A stretch of DNA of 64,000 bases, taken from Marinobacter maritimus (GTDB lineage: Bacteria > Pseudomonadota > Gammaproteobacteria > Pseudomonadales > Oleiphilaceae). Of this stretch, positions 55,038 through 63,795 are shown piece by piece (the first letter of the stretch is position 1; each line of letters begins with the position of its first letter). Made by a program: the position numbers and the translations under genes. The stretch covers positions 1,364,001-1,428,000 of the forward strand of contig NZ_VCGW01000001.1 of NCBI RefSeq assembly GCF_007671675.1, in the 5' to 3' direction. The notes beneath the pieces were generated by a model that searched no databases, was not told the origin of the DNA, and saw only the letters and a list, made by a program, of their open reading frames with translations.

Positions 55038-55985
55038 ATGGACCTGATCAGCATTTTCCAACAGACACTGGAAACCACCCTCCCGGTCTTTGCCATGGTC
55101 TTTATCGGGCTGGGCCTACGAAGAATTGGCTGGATCGATGACGCGTTCGTTCATACCGCTTCCGCTCTGGTTTTCAAAGCCACACTGCCGACTCTGGTTT
55201 TTCTCAGCATTATTAAAGCCGATCTCAGTGCGTCCCTGAACCCGAGCCTGCTTACTTTTTACTTGTTTGCGACGCTCGCCAGCTTCGCGATCGCCTGGTT
55301 ATGGGCGCGCTGGAACGTTGTTCACGAAAATCGGGGCGTGTATGTCCAGGGCGCCTTCCGGGGCAACTGCGGCATTGTGGGGCTGGCACTGGCGGCCAAC
55401 CTATACGGAGACTTCGGGCTTTCGGCGGGCAGCATTCTGCTGGGGGTAGTCATCCTGTCTTATAATGCGCTTTCGGTAATCGTACTCACAGCCTATCAAC
55501 CGGGGCAGTCCGCACAGTGGCACCGCATCCTTCAGGATATCCTGCGCAACCCTCTGATACTTTCTGTGTTCGCCGCCATTCCTGTTGCCTGGCTTGATCT
55601 TCAGATGCCCGACTGGGTACTGACCAGCGGTGATTATTTTGCCTCCCTCACACTGCCACTGGCGCTGCTGTGCATCGGCGCGACCGTTTCGCTCAGCGCC
55701 CTGCGCAGTGACAGCTCAACCGCCTTCAGCTCCGCGCTGATGAAAATGGTGGTCTTGCCAGTACTATGTACCGGCGCAGCCTGGGCGGCGGGCTTCTCCG
55801 GGCCTGAGCTCGGCCTGCTGTTCCTGTTCTTCGCAAGCCCGACCGCCGCCGCCAGTTTTGTGATGGCCAAGGCGCTTGGGGGCAACGACCGCCTTGCAGC
55901 GAACATCATTGCCATCACCACACTGATGGCGAGTGTCACCATCACCTTGGGGGTATTTGTCCTGAAAAGTGCAGGACTGATATAA
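55038..55985 (+). CDS. AEC-family transporter
   Basis: A 315-residue membrane protein of the auxin efflux carrier family with about ten helices in two halves of five. GAFRGNCGIVGLALA near residue 105 and the C-terminal FASPTAAASFVMAKALGG are typical. Bacterial members move malonate, malate or related acids, some inward; the substrate here is open. It is single-gene. Confidence 0.88.
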   Translation: MDLISIFQQTLETTLPVFAMVFIGLGLRRIGWIDDAFVHTASALVFKATLPTLVFLSIIKADLSASLNPSLLTFYLFATLASFAIAWLWARWNVVHENRGVYVQGAFRGNCGIVGLALAANLYGDFGLSAGSILLGVVILSYNALSVIVLTAYQPGQSAQWHRILQDILRNPLILSVFAAIPVAWLDLQMPDWVLTSGDYFASLTLPLALLCIGATVSLSALRSDSSTAFSSALMKMVVLPVLCTGAAWAAGFSGPELGLLFLFFASPTAAASFVMAKALGGNDRLAANIIAITTLMASVTITLGVFVLKSAGLI

Positions 55986-56030
55986 ACAGAGCTTGAACCC
56001 CGAACATTCAGCGACAAACCAGGGCCCCCG

Positions 56031-56630
56031 ATGACTGAAGGAAAACCATTTTCTCAAGCCTGCGAGAACAACAAGCAGGTTATTCTCGAAAAACTTGCGG
56101 CGATATTCAGCATCCCCGGAACTGTCCTGGAAATCGGAACGGGCACCGGACAACACGCGGTTCATTTTGCACGCAACCTGCCACATCTTACTTGGCAGCC
56201 AAGTGACCAACCGAGCAACTATCAGCTATGCAAGCCATGGCTAAGGGAGGCTCGCCTGCCAAACATCAACGAACCTCTGCCCCTGAATGTCAGTATCAGT
56301 GACTGGCAACTTCCAACCATCAACGGAGCTTTTTCCGCCAACACCGCGCATATCATGTCGTGGCAAGAGGTTGAAGCGATGTTTCAGGGCGTTTCTGCGA
56401 ACCTCCAACTGGGCGAAGCCTTCTGCCTGTATGGGCCATTTAATTACAACGGGCGATTCACCAGTGCCAGCAACCAGCAGTTTGACGCCTCGCTGAGGCG
56501 GCAGAAACCGACAATGGGCATTCGGGATATGGACGACCTGAATCAGGTCGGTGACTTGAACGATTTGGTGCTGGAAACCGATGTTGAAATGCCGGCAAAC
56601 AATCGCCTATTGGTGTGGAAGCGCCGCTAG
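56031..56630 (+). CDS. DUF938 SAM-dependent methyltransferase-like protein
   Basis: A 199-residue Rossmann-fold protein. The SAM-binding motif I is VLEIGTGTGQHAVHFA near residue 32. The DUF938 segments FSQACENNKQVILEKL, WQPSDQ, FSANTAHIMSWQEVEAMFQG, FCLYGPFNYNGRFTSASNQQFDASLR and MGIRDMDDL are all present. The substrate is unknown. It starts 46 bases after the AEC gene and may share its transcript. Confidence 0.88.
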   Translation: MTEGKPFSQACENNKQVILEKLAAIFSIPGTVLEIGTGTGQHAVHFARNLPHLTWQPSDQPSNYQLCKPWLREARLPNINEPLPLNVSISDWQLPTINGAFSANTAHIMSWQEVEAMFQGVSANLQLGEAFCLYGPFNYNGRFTSASNQQFDASLRRQKPTMGIRDMDDLNQVGDLNDLVLETDVEMPANNRLLVWKRR

Positions 56631-56663
56631 ACCGTAGCGACCCCATTCGCTTCTCCCTACGAA

Positions 56664-56688
56664 GATCGGCGCTATTAAAGCGCCGATC
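56664..56688. terminator. Perfect inverted repeat after the DUF938 gene
   Basis: A 10-bp perfect stem (GATCGGCGCT/AGCGCCGATC) with a 5-nt loop sits between the DUF938 gene stop (56630) and the TRAP permease stop (56717). No T-run follows, so it is probably a bidirectional stop or mRNA-end structure. Confidence 0.5.
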
Positions 56689-56716
56689 CAGGAAGCACGA
56701 TTGCGTCATTTATCAT

Positions 56717-58711
56717 TCAACCATTCATGGAAACAGCAGGCTGTCGCCATTGGATAATTTTCACTAAGGCCAGAGCAGGTAGGATCAGAGCCGCACTTGC
56801 GAGCGACAACTGTAGATTTGTAAGAGGCACTGGACCACCCCCGGGGATTGCCAACAACATGCCACCGAGGATCAGGGCGAACCTCACCGGCCACTGGATA
56901 ACACCGCCGCGGACAAGATTACCGATACCGAGCAACCAGCCCTGTATAGAGCCTGCAATCAGAATCACGCCGGCCAAAGCTTGCATTATGACCACGACAA
57001 TTTCATCCCAGCTACCCTGAAAAATAAGCGCAGGGTTCAACACAAACAGGAAAGGGATAAAATAGATAACGCTGCCGAGCCGCATCGCCTGAAAACCTGT
57101 CTCCATTGGTTTGGCTCCCGCCACTGTCGCAGCAGCAAAAGCACCCAGGGCGACTGGAGGAGTGATGAAACTAAGCATTCCCCAATAAAGTATAAAAAGA
57201 TGCACCGCCAGCGGGTCCATGCCCCCACCGTTAATGAGCGCGGGCGCCAGCGCCACCGCCAAAAAGATATAAGCAGCTGTCACTGTCATGCCAATTCCCA
57301 GAATGAAACTGGTCAGAGCCCCCATCAACAGCAGCACCAATATGTCCCCACCGGCCAGATAGATTAAATCGTTGGCGATGGTACCCGACAATCCCGTAAC
57401 CGACAGAGCACCAACCAATAACCCGACACCAGCCAGAATGGCAATAAGTTCAGCAAACAGCTTCCCTGACTCAGAAAAGAAATCCTTCAGGTCCTGCCAG
57501 CCCCACCGCTCATATGGCAGCACCTGATTGATTATCAGCAGCAGTGCCGTGGCGTAGAAAGGCGCTGTTGCTTCTTGCCGCAAGAAAAACAGCATCCAGA
57601 TCAGCAACCCGAATACGAAAATAAAGTACCAACCTTCCTTGAGTGTCTCTTTTAGTGAAGGCAGCTCATCTGCCGGCAGTCCTTTCAAGTCATGACGGGC
57701 AGCGTAAGCATCAATTTGGATAAACAGGCCGAGAAAATAAAGCACTGAGGGAACGACCGCCGCCAACGCAATAGTTCCGTAAGGAATGTTCAGAAATGCA
57801 GCCATTATGAAGGCCGTTGCTCCCATTACCGGTGGCATCAATACGCCTCCGGTCGATGCACAGGCCTCTACACCAGCAGCGTAAGATTTGCTGAAACCGA
57901 CCCGGCGCATAGCTGGAATGGACATGACCCCGGTAGTCATAACGTTTGTTATTACACTGCCACTCATCGAGCCCATTAAACCACTGGAAAAAACCGCAAC
58001 CTTAGCTGGCCCTCCCCGAACGTGCCCTAACAAAGCGAACGCCAGGTTAATAAAAAACTTGCCACCACCGGTCTTTTGCAGCGCAACACCAAACAGCAAG
58101 AACCCGATGACCAGATTAGCAAAAGCCTGAAGAGGAATACCCATAACTCCCTCACGACTCATAGCCATGTATATCGCCGTCTGCGCGGGTGATGACGGAA
58201 AACCCTGTATAGGCCCCGGCACCATATCGGCAAACATGGGGTACAGGCTTGCCACCCCCACAATTGTCGCTATGGGTAGACCACCTGCCCTCCGTATCGC
58301 CTCCAGCACCGTAATCCACAACAAAAAGCTCATCACCACAGCATAATGGGGTGCGTCATACTCCCACCCCCGATCAAGTATTTGCTCTGCATTGAACACA
58401 AAGAAGCTACAGATCACAGCTGAGGCCACAAAGAGCAAAACATCGTACCAAGGCACTTTGTTTCGGGCCGCGAAGCGATTCATCGGCCATAAAAGAAAAA
58501 CCAACGGCAACATGAGTGCCACGACTGTATAAAAGAACTGGCTTTCGACCTGAGTGACCAAGTTGATCAGTTGAAGGTTAAAAAGGTAGTCGATTGTCAG
58601 TAACGTCAAGATCAATGTAAACAGGCGGGGAATCCACAACCACCCCCCCACCAATTGCCGGATACCGGACACACTTTCGCTGTCCAGTTCGATTGCGGGC
58701 GTTTGCGTCAT
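56717..58711 (-). CDS. TRAP transporter fused permease, TAXI type
   Basis: A 664-residue membrane protein fusing the four-helix small subunit (about residues 1-180) to the large DctM-type permease. Typical pieces are SVITNVMTTGVMSIPAMRRVGFSKSYAAGVEACASTGG with PPVMGATAFIMAAF, and the C-terminal FITPPVALGAFAAATVAGAKPMETGFQAMRLG. Fused permeases of this length pair with TAXI-type binding proteins. Substrates of TAXI systems are mostly unknown; some carry glutamate or related acids. It follows the binding-protein gene by 69 bases. Confidence 0.92.
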   Translation of the reverse strand: MTQTPAIELDSESVSGIRQLVGGWLWIPRLFTLILTLLTIDYLFNLQLINLVTQVESQFFYTVVALMLPLVFLLWPMNRFAARNKVPWYDVLLFVASAVICSFFVFNAEQILDRGWEYDAPHYAVVMSFLLWITVLEAIRRAGGLPIATIVGVASLYPMFADMVPGPIQGFPSSPAQTAIYMAMSREGVMGIPLQAFANLVIGFLLFGVALQKTGGGKFFINLAFALLGHVRGGPAKVAVFSSGLMGSMSGSVITNVMTTGVMSIPAMRRVGFSKSYAAGVEACASTGGVLMPPVMGATAFIMAAFLNIPYGTIALAAVVPSVLYFLGLFIQIDAYAARHDLKGLPADELPSLKETLKEGWYFIFVFGLLIWMLFFLRQEATAPFYATALLLIINQVLPYERWGWQDLKDFFSESGKLFAELIAILAGVGLLVGALSVTGLSGTIANDLIYLAGGDILVLLLMGALTSFILGIGMTVTAAYIFLAVALAPALINGGGMDPLAVHLFILYWGMLSFITPPVALGAFAAATVAGAKPMETGFQAMRLGSVIYFIPFLFVLNPALIFQGSWDEIVVVIMQALAGVILIAGSIQGWLLGIGNLVRGGVIQWPVRFALILGGMLLAIPGGGPVPLTNLQLSLASAALILPALALVKIIQWRQPAVSMNG

Positions 58712-58780
58712 TGTGCAGAAACTCCAGTCAGCGATACAGGCGAGAGGCGCATATGCCTCCCGCCAGCGATGGTTTGGATG

Positions 58781-59935
58781 TCAGATAAAAATCGGGCTCA
58801 TACCTTCTGCTTCGAGAGCCGCAGCTCTTGCCTTCATCCACGCAAGACGGAATTCGTCTTCTGAATCGGGGGTATTACCGGAAGTAAACTGTTCCCAAGC
58901 GTCCAACAGAGTTTTCTGCCTGCGTACCAGCATGTCCTGATGCTCCTGCATAACATCAGTCCAATGACCAATCTCTTTGTAATAGTCCACAACGGCGTCA
59001 TGGAAGGGGACCACCCACTGCATATTCTGGTTTTCCAGAGCATAGCCCGAGTTACCAGGCGCAGCGTCTTTGTACTTGTCGTAGTCTTCTGTAAAGACTT
59101 TTACCAGGCTCTTGACCAGCGTTTTATCTGTATCAGCGTTCGCTACGACTATGGGGTATGGGTAGCTTGAGCCAATCCAGGGGTCATTCTTATCTATACC
59201 AGCGCCCACCGTAACCTTGTGCGGCTGAAAGTAGGGCGCGACTTCCTTCAGGCGAGCCCACCCTTCCTTGTCTTCCGGGTCCAGGGTCAACCAGGTTATG
59301 CCGCGGGGGCCGGCAGCAACCTGTTGAGGCCCCCCGGCAACGGTTGACGTGAACGCAGTATCAACCTGGTCTGCGACGATTCCTTCGAATGACCGACCGT
59401 AACCTGGAAACTCAACTCGCTCGACGTCATCCCATGTCAAGTTGCCAAAAGCCAGCATCGCTTCGGTACCCAGGTTGTTCGCATCATCACCGCGCAAATA
59501 AGCCACACGCTTACCTTTCAAATCAGAGGGCGTTTTTGCTCCGATATCGCCGGCTACCGCAACACCTAGGCCGAAGCCTGCAATAGACGTGGTAATCACA
59601 CGGATGGGCTGAGGCCCCCAGCTCTTATTTGCAAATAAGAGCACCCCCTCTGCACCATAAAAAGCTGCAATGCCGCAGGCGCAAACAGGAACACGACCCA
59701 TTTTAAGGGGGGTCATGCGTGACACGTCGTTCTCACCTGGCAGAATCCGTAGAGAAACGCCGTACTCGTTCTTAAGCAAGTTGCCCATGGACGCCATCTG
59801 GCTATACCCAGTCGAACCGGTGCCATAGGCGGTGATACCCAGCGTCTGAGGTAATTCAACACCATCTGCGCTGAAGGCAAAGGTAGGAGCCAAGGCCACA
59901 GCCACGGCAAGCAATCCTCTTTTGAGGTTAAGCAT
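58781..59935 (-). CDS. TAXI-family TRAP solute-binding protein
   Basis: A 384-residue periplasmic protein. A signal peptide ends near residue 23 (TFAFSADG). The TAXI pattern (ITAYGTGSTGYSQMASMGNLL, with GTGSTGY in the substrate pocket) is followed by MAFGNLTWDDVERVEFPGYG and TAFTSTVAGG. A C-terminal helix-rich extension (DMLVRRQKTLLDAWEQFTSGN) makes it longer than the usual 320. It feeds the fused TRAP permease downstream. Confidence 0.9.
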   Translation of the reverse strand: MLNLKRGLLAVAVALAPTFAFSADGVELPQTLGITAYGTGSTGYSQMASMGNLLKNEYGVSLRILPGENDVSRMTPLKMGRVPVCACGIAAFYGAEGVLLFANKSWGPQPIRVITTSIAGFGLGVAVAGDIGAKTPSDLKGKRVAYLRGDDANNLGTEAMLAFGNLTWDDVERVEFPGYGRSFEGIVADQVDTAFTSTVAGGPQQVAAGPRGITWLTLDPEDKEGWARLKEVAPYFQPHKVTVGAGIDKNDPWIGSSYPYPIVVANADTDKTLVKSLVKVFTEDYDKYKDAAPGNSGYALENQNMQWVVPFHDAVVDYYKEIGHWTDVMQEHQDMLVRRQKTLLDAWEQFTSGNTPDSEDEFRLAWMKARAAALEAEGMSPIFI

Positions 59936-60249
59936 TCTTTCATCCTCTTGTTAATTATTGTATTTCTTTCTTCTTCCGCTGTGCGAAATGTTATTTTATT
60001 TTTACACTTTGACTTTAGTTTATTATCGAAGATTCTGTCAATTTCAGATGGCGGATTAGTTTCAGCAATACACGATGATCAAAATATGAAATTTCTTTAG
60101 AAGTTCAGAATTGAGCTCAGTCTGGCGAAACCATATTCGGGGTTGTTCGGGCATCTCGGGCCCGTCAAAGTAGATGGTTGTTATGATGCCCGCAAAAAAC
60201 TCGAGAATTCTTAAAAAAGGAGGCCATTGGCCACAACGGTGTCTATCCC
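59936..60249. promoter_or_regulatory. Divergent intergenic region before TRAP operon and GNAT gene
   Basis: This 314-base AT-rich stretch (notably 59950-60060) holds the TRAP promoter on the minus strand and the GNAT leader on the plus strand. A strong ribosome-binding sequence AAAGGAGG (60216-60223) lies 26 bases before the GNAT start, farther than usual. I see no operator palindrome. Confidence 0.4.
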
Positions 60250-60690
60250 ATGAATTACTCCCTAAGAAAAGCACAGCCCGACGAGATCGAGTGGCTATAC
60301 GAGTTGAACAGGAAATCCTTCGTTGAGGTTGTGGTTCGACAATTCGGTAGGTGGGATGAGGCTTTCCAGCGACAGATGTTTTTCTCAAAGTGGGAAAAGC
60401 CGCGCCCGGCTCAGATTATCGAAAAAGGAAGTGATAGGGTCGGCGTTGTGATTCTGGAACAACTTGAAGATTGCGACTGGCTACACGAGATCCAGATTTG
60501 CCCGAACTACCAGGGCCAAGGCCTGGGAACGACACTTCTACGAGACCTGCTGGCAGACGCCCGGACACGGGGTGTTCCGCTTCGTCTTAAGGTTTTGCAT
60601 GCGAATCAGGATGCGAAGCGACTGTACGCGCGAATGGGATTTCAGGAAATCGAGAGACTGGCAAACCACTTTCTGATGGAAATCAGTTAA
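60250..60690 (+). CDS. GNAT-family N-acetyltransferase
   Basis: A 146-residue acetyltransferase. Motif A QICPNYQGQGLGTTLLRDLLADA carries the acetyl-CoA loop, and motif B LKVLHANQDAKRLYARMGFQEI is typical of RimI-like small GNATs. The acceptor is unknown. The ATG at 60250 has no near ribosome site; AAAGGAGG lies 26 bases upstream (see finding). It is single-gene, convergent with the SIP reductase gene. Confidence 0.86.
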   Translation: MNYSLRKAQPDEIEWLYELNRKSFVEVVVRQFGRWDEAFQRQMFFSKWEKPRPAQIIEKGSDRVGVVILEQLEDCDWLHEIQICPNYQGQGLGTTLLRDLLADARTRGVPLRLKVLHANQDAKRLYARMGFQEIERLANHFLMEIS

Positions 60691-60792
60691 CAGCGCCCAA
60701 AAAACAGAGTTGGATGCAAAGGTAAACAGTGGCCCCGGCAGAAACTGACACAGGGCTAGCCGATCGGCATAGACCTGCTCAGATAACCAAGA

Positions 60793-61533
60793 CTACGCTG
60801 CCTGCGCATCATCTCGTTTCTCAATTTTGTGTTGATCTTCGGTACTGTTAATTTTCCAGTAACTCGATATGTACAGATGGCTTTTTGGCATTTGGCGCTG
60901 CTGCTTAAAATATGTCCGTAGTGCCCGCATGCTGTGAAACTCGCAAGCCGTCCAGACCGCCGGCTGGCCCGGTAGCCAGGCAAGCTGCTCAATGCGTTTC
61001 AACAGAGCGCTTGTATCAACATTCGGGACGGCGTTGACAACCCAGTGAATCTCAATATTTTCCGGATGCTGCAGCGGCTGGATATCCTCGTCGGTCACAA
61101 CTTCAAGAACCGCGTAACCCCGTGCATCTTCCGGCAACTGAGCAAGATTGACTGCGATTGCGGGCAAAGCAGTCATATCGCCCACCAACAAATACCAGTC
61201 CGCGTCGTTATTGACCAGTTTTTTAAGTCCCGGCCCGCCCACGAGAATCTGATCACCGGGTCTCGCACCGCGGGCCCATGTCGATGCTGGCCCGTCAGCC
61301 GTGTGAAGCACAAAATCCACATCAATCTCATCGCTGCGCTGTCCGCTGATGGTGTAGGTTCGCATCAACGGTCGCGATCCCCCGGGCTGCGGAAAAATCA
61401 GCTTTATATAAGCGCTTTCCTGACCCTTCGGAAAGTCGGCCAATCCCGAACCACCAAGCGTTACACGCAGCATATGTGGAGTAATGTAGGCGGAGCGAAT
61501 CACGTCCAGAGTTCTTGGCGCAGGTTTAGACAT
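60793..61533 (-). CDS. Siderophore-interacting protein (SIP) family FAD/NAD(P)H reductase
   Basis: A 246-residue flavoreductase. The FAD-binding part (LRVTLGGSGLADFPKGQESAYIKL, RTYTISGQRSDEIDVDFVLH, GPASTWARGARPGDQILVGGPG) precedes the SIP C-terminal domain (WYLLVGDMTALPAIAVNL, VWTACEFHSMRALRTYF, YISSYWK). SIP proteins such as ViuB and FpuX-like enzymes release iron from ferric siderophores in the cytoplasm with NAD(P)H. It is translationally coupled to the MarR gene (ATGA). It is the second iron-release enzyme in the window besides FhuF. Confidence 0.9.
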   Translation of the reverse strand: MSKPAPRTLDVIRSAYITPHMLRVTLGGSGLADFPKGQESAYIKLIFPQPGGSRPLMRTYTISGQRSDEIDVDFVLHTADGPASTWARGARPGDQILVGGPGLKKLVNNDADWYLLVGDMTALPAIAVNLAQLPEDARGYAVLEVVTDEDIQPLQHPENIEIHWVVNAVPNVDTSALLKRIEQLAWLPGQPAVWTACEFHSMRALRTYFKQQRQMPKSHLYISSYWKINSTEDQHKIEKRDDAQAA

Positions 61534-61985
61534 CAGGACTCCCCTTCTTCAGCGTTGGCAATCTGTTCCGCGCTGTCTGCCATGGTCTGACTGACACGGA
61601 GGAACAGCGTGAGCTCATCGCTCCCCAGTTTTGTAGTCATTTGTTCTACAGCCCACTCTTCCACCGCATCAATTCGAGCCATCACTTTCCTGCCTTTGGG
61701 TGTCGGTTTCAGGAACTGGCTCCGGCGGTCAAGGGGATTATCTGCCTTAACAATCAAGCTGGCTTCAATCAAGTCGTTCAAAGCGCGGGTGATCTGCGCT
61801 TTGTCGCGCTGCATTCGTTTGGCGATCGACTGCGCGGTCGCCTTACGGTTACGACAGACTCCTTTCAGCACCCTGATATGCGTGACCGGTAATTCGATCT
61901 GTTGTTTGCGGATGCCTTCGCGTAGAAGGTGTGTGTATGCATGCATCAACCGGTGCACGGCTTCGCTAAGTGACTTGTCAGGCAT
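61533..61985 (-). CDS. MarR-family transcriptional regulator
   Basis: A 150-residue winged-helix regulator. The helix-turn-helix (ATAQSIAKRMQRDKAQITRALNDLIEASLI) and wing (NPLDRRSQFLKPTPKGRKVMARI) are clear. ATG 61985 has AGAGG 6 bases upstream; a TTG two codons earlier is less likely. It overlaps the SIP gene by 4 bases, so both share a transcript. A strong palindrome 20 bases upstream of its start is the probable self-operator. Confidence 0.92.
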   Translation of the reverse strand: MPDKSLSEAVHRLMHAYTHLLREGIRKQQIELPVTHIRVLKGVCRNRKATAQSIAKRMQRDKAQITRALNDLIEASLIVKADNPLDRRSQFLKPTPKGRKVMARIDAVEEWAVEQMTTKLGSDELTLFLRVSQTMADSAEQIANAEEGES

Positions 61986-62004
61986 AAGCAACCTCTATCT
62001 AGTA

Positions 62005-62042
62005 GACAGTATCAACCATATAAAATAATGGTTGTAACTGTC
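62005..62042 (-). promoter_or_regulatory. MarR operator palindrome overlapping the marR-SIP promoter
   Basis: Two 15-base arms (62005-62019 and 62028-62042) are inverted copies at 13 of 15 positions, with an 8-base AT spacer. On the minus strand a -35 TTGACA (62044-62039) and a -10 TATGGT (62020-62015), 18 bases apart, lie in the arms. A regulator bound here would block RNA polymerase, which fits MarR autorepression. Confidence 0.75.
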
Positions 62043-62192
62043 AACCAAAACCAAGCTACCCTGAGGAAAATATTACCAAATGGTATCAGCGGCTGAATCT
62101 GGCGTGCGATGGTTTAGCGAAAAGTGTAGCATTTGAGCGATCACTCAAGAGTCCATCAAATACCGTTTATTTTCTCTTTCGGAGACGCCACT

Positions 62193-62513
62193 ATGGGCCG
62201 TATCACCAACCGCAGCTTACTCAGCACCCAGCGCCTGAGCGTCAATCTGGTCACTTACCCCGAAGGTCATCGCGTAAGGCGTCACAATGACCCCATGGGT
62301 GACGGAAGCTACTACAAACTAAACTTTGTGGTGATAAAGCCTGCAGAAGGCGGAATTTTCGAGACCGACCGCGTCATCTTCTCCCTTTTCAATCGTGTCA
62401 TCCTGTTCCGGCCCGATCTATACGATCACAGCGTGTCAACCATCAAGCGTGGCAAGCGCGTACTGCTCAGTATCGCGCTGCACGCGCCGTGGGGTTCGGC
62501 AGCCCAGCAATAG
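62193..62513 (+). CDS. Small 2OG-Fe(II) oxygenase-like protein
   Basis: A 106-residue protein. Residues RRHND give an HxD iron motif (His31, Asp33), DHSV gives the distal His79, and Arg89 ten residues later fits the 2-oxoglutarate anchor. All four facial residues of a double-stranded beta-helix oxygenase are therefore present in a very short chain. ATG 62193 has GGAG 8 bases upstream; an upstream TTG is less likely. The substrate is unknown. It is divergent from the marR-SIP operon. Confidence 0.72.
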   Translation: MGRITNRSLLSTQRLSVNLVTYPEGHRVRRHNDPMGDGSYYKLNFVVIKPAEGGIFETDRVIFSLFNRVILFRPDLYDHSVSTIKRGKRVLLSIALHAPWGSAAQQ

Positions 62514-62635
62514 AGGCATGACCGCTGGGGCTTATTCCAAAGTTCCGGCATGGGCCGTGATATGGGCAATGATGGTAAGCTTATTCATCCGTTTGTTCTC
62601 TCTTTTCAAAAGGGTTAAATGCGGGGTGTGGAGGT

Positions 62636-63673
62636 TCAAAAACCTTCCAGAACAACCTTGCCTACGGCACGACCGGATTCCAGTTCCGCGTGTGCTGCCC
62701 TGAGGTTTTCGGCATTGATAGTGCCCAGATGCTTACCTGCGGTTGTGCGGATATACCCCTGATCCACAAGATTTGCGACTTGCTCCAACAGATCGTGCTG
62801 CGCATGCATGTCCGCAGCCTGGTGCATGGAACGGGCGAACATGAATTCCACATGCAATGACAGACTCTTTGGCTTGATTTTCATCACATCCAGTGACTCA
62901 GGATCGTCTATCAGCGCAATTCTGCCAAATGGAACGAGCATATCGACGTAGCTGTCGAAGTACTGTTCAGTCGCATTAAGACTGGCCACATGAGTTACCG
63001 CCCCAACCTGTCCTTCAGAGATCAATGCATCAACCTGAGGCTTCAGGGGCTCACGGTGATCCACCACAAAATCTGCACCTAACTCCCGCACCCAGTTTCT
63101 GGAAGCTTCACGCGATGCGGTGGCGATTACCGTTGCTCCGGTCAGGGTTTTGGCCAACTGGATCAGAATGGAACCGACGCCGCCAGCAGCCCCGACAACC
63201 AGAACCACTTCATCTGATTTCTCTAAAGAACCAGCATCTTTTTGTTTTAATTGAAGGTGTTCAAACAAAAGTTCCCATGCGGTAATCGTCGTCAGGGGCA
63301 ACGCTGCTGCCTCAGAATCGGACAAGCTACGCGGCTTATGTCCGACGATGCGCTCGTCCACTAACTGGTACTCTGCGTTGGTACCGGAGCGTGTAATGTC
63401 ACCGGCATAGTAAACCTGATCGCCAGGCTTGAACCAGGCCACTGCCGCACCAACAGCAACCACTTCCCCTGCTGCGTCCCAGCCAATTACCTTGTGCTCC
63501 CCTTCTTCAGCAGCCACATTCTGGCGAATCTTGTAGTCCACCGGATTAACGGCAACGGCATTTACCTGGACCAACAAATCACGACCACTGGCGATCGGTT
63601 GTGGTAACTCGATATCGATAAGCGCGTTTTTATCGGTAATGGGAAGCGCTTCGCTGTAACCTATGGCTTTCAT
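62636..63673 (-). CDS. MDR-family zinc-type alcohol dehydrogenase/quinone oxidoreductase
   Basis: A 345-residue medium-chain reductase. The N-terminal GroES-like domain (QVNAVAVNPVDYKIRQNV, GWDAAGEVVAVG) is followed by the NAD(P)-binding Rossmann motif VVGAAGGVGSILIQLAK. Zinc ligands of true ADHs are absent, so a quinone or enone reductase is likely. It is divergent from a LysR gene, which probably controls it. ATG 63673. Confidence 0.86.
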   Translation of the reverse strand: MKAIGYSEALPITDKNALIDIELPQPIASGRDLLVQVNAVAVNPVDYKIRQNVAAEEGEHKVIGWDAAGEVVAVGAAVAWFKPGDQVYYAGDITRSGTNAEYQLVDERIVGHKPRSLSDSEAAALPLTTITAWELLFEHLQLKQKDAGSLEKSDEVVLVVGAAGGVGSILIQLAKTLTGATVIATASREASRNWVRELGADFVVDHREPLKPQVDALISEGQVGAVTHVASLNATEQYFDSYVDMLVPFGRIALIDDPESLDVMKIKPKSLSLHVEFMFARSMHQAADMHAQHDLLEQVANLVDQGYIRTTAGKHLGTINAENLRAAHAELESGRAVGKVVLEGF

Positions 63674-63715
63674 CTGCTGATCTCCTGCGTTTGCTTTATG
63701 CCATGATGGCGTTTA

Positions 63716-63728
63716 ACTGGTGACCAGT
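63716..63728. promoter_or_regulatory. Palindrome in the LysR/MDR divergent region
   Basis: ACTGGTGACCAGT is a perfect 13-base inverted repeat (6-bp arms, one central base) midway between the two divergent starts. It could be the LTTR binding site, though it lacks the exact T-N11-A form. Confidence 0.45.
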
Positions 63729-63795
63729 GTGAACCTTTACTAAACTGCCAAAAACAGCTTAATTCCTGAAACACTATCAAATTATTTTTGACAAT

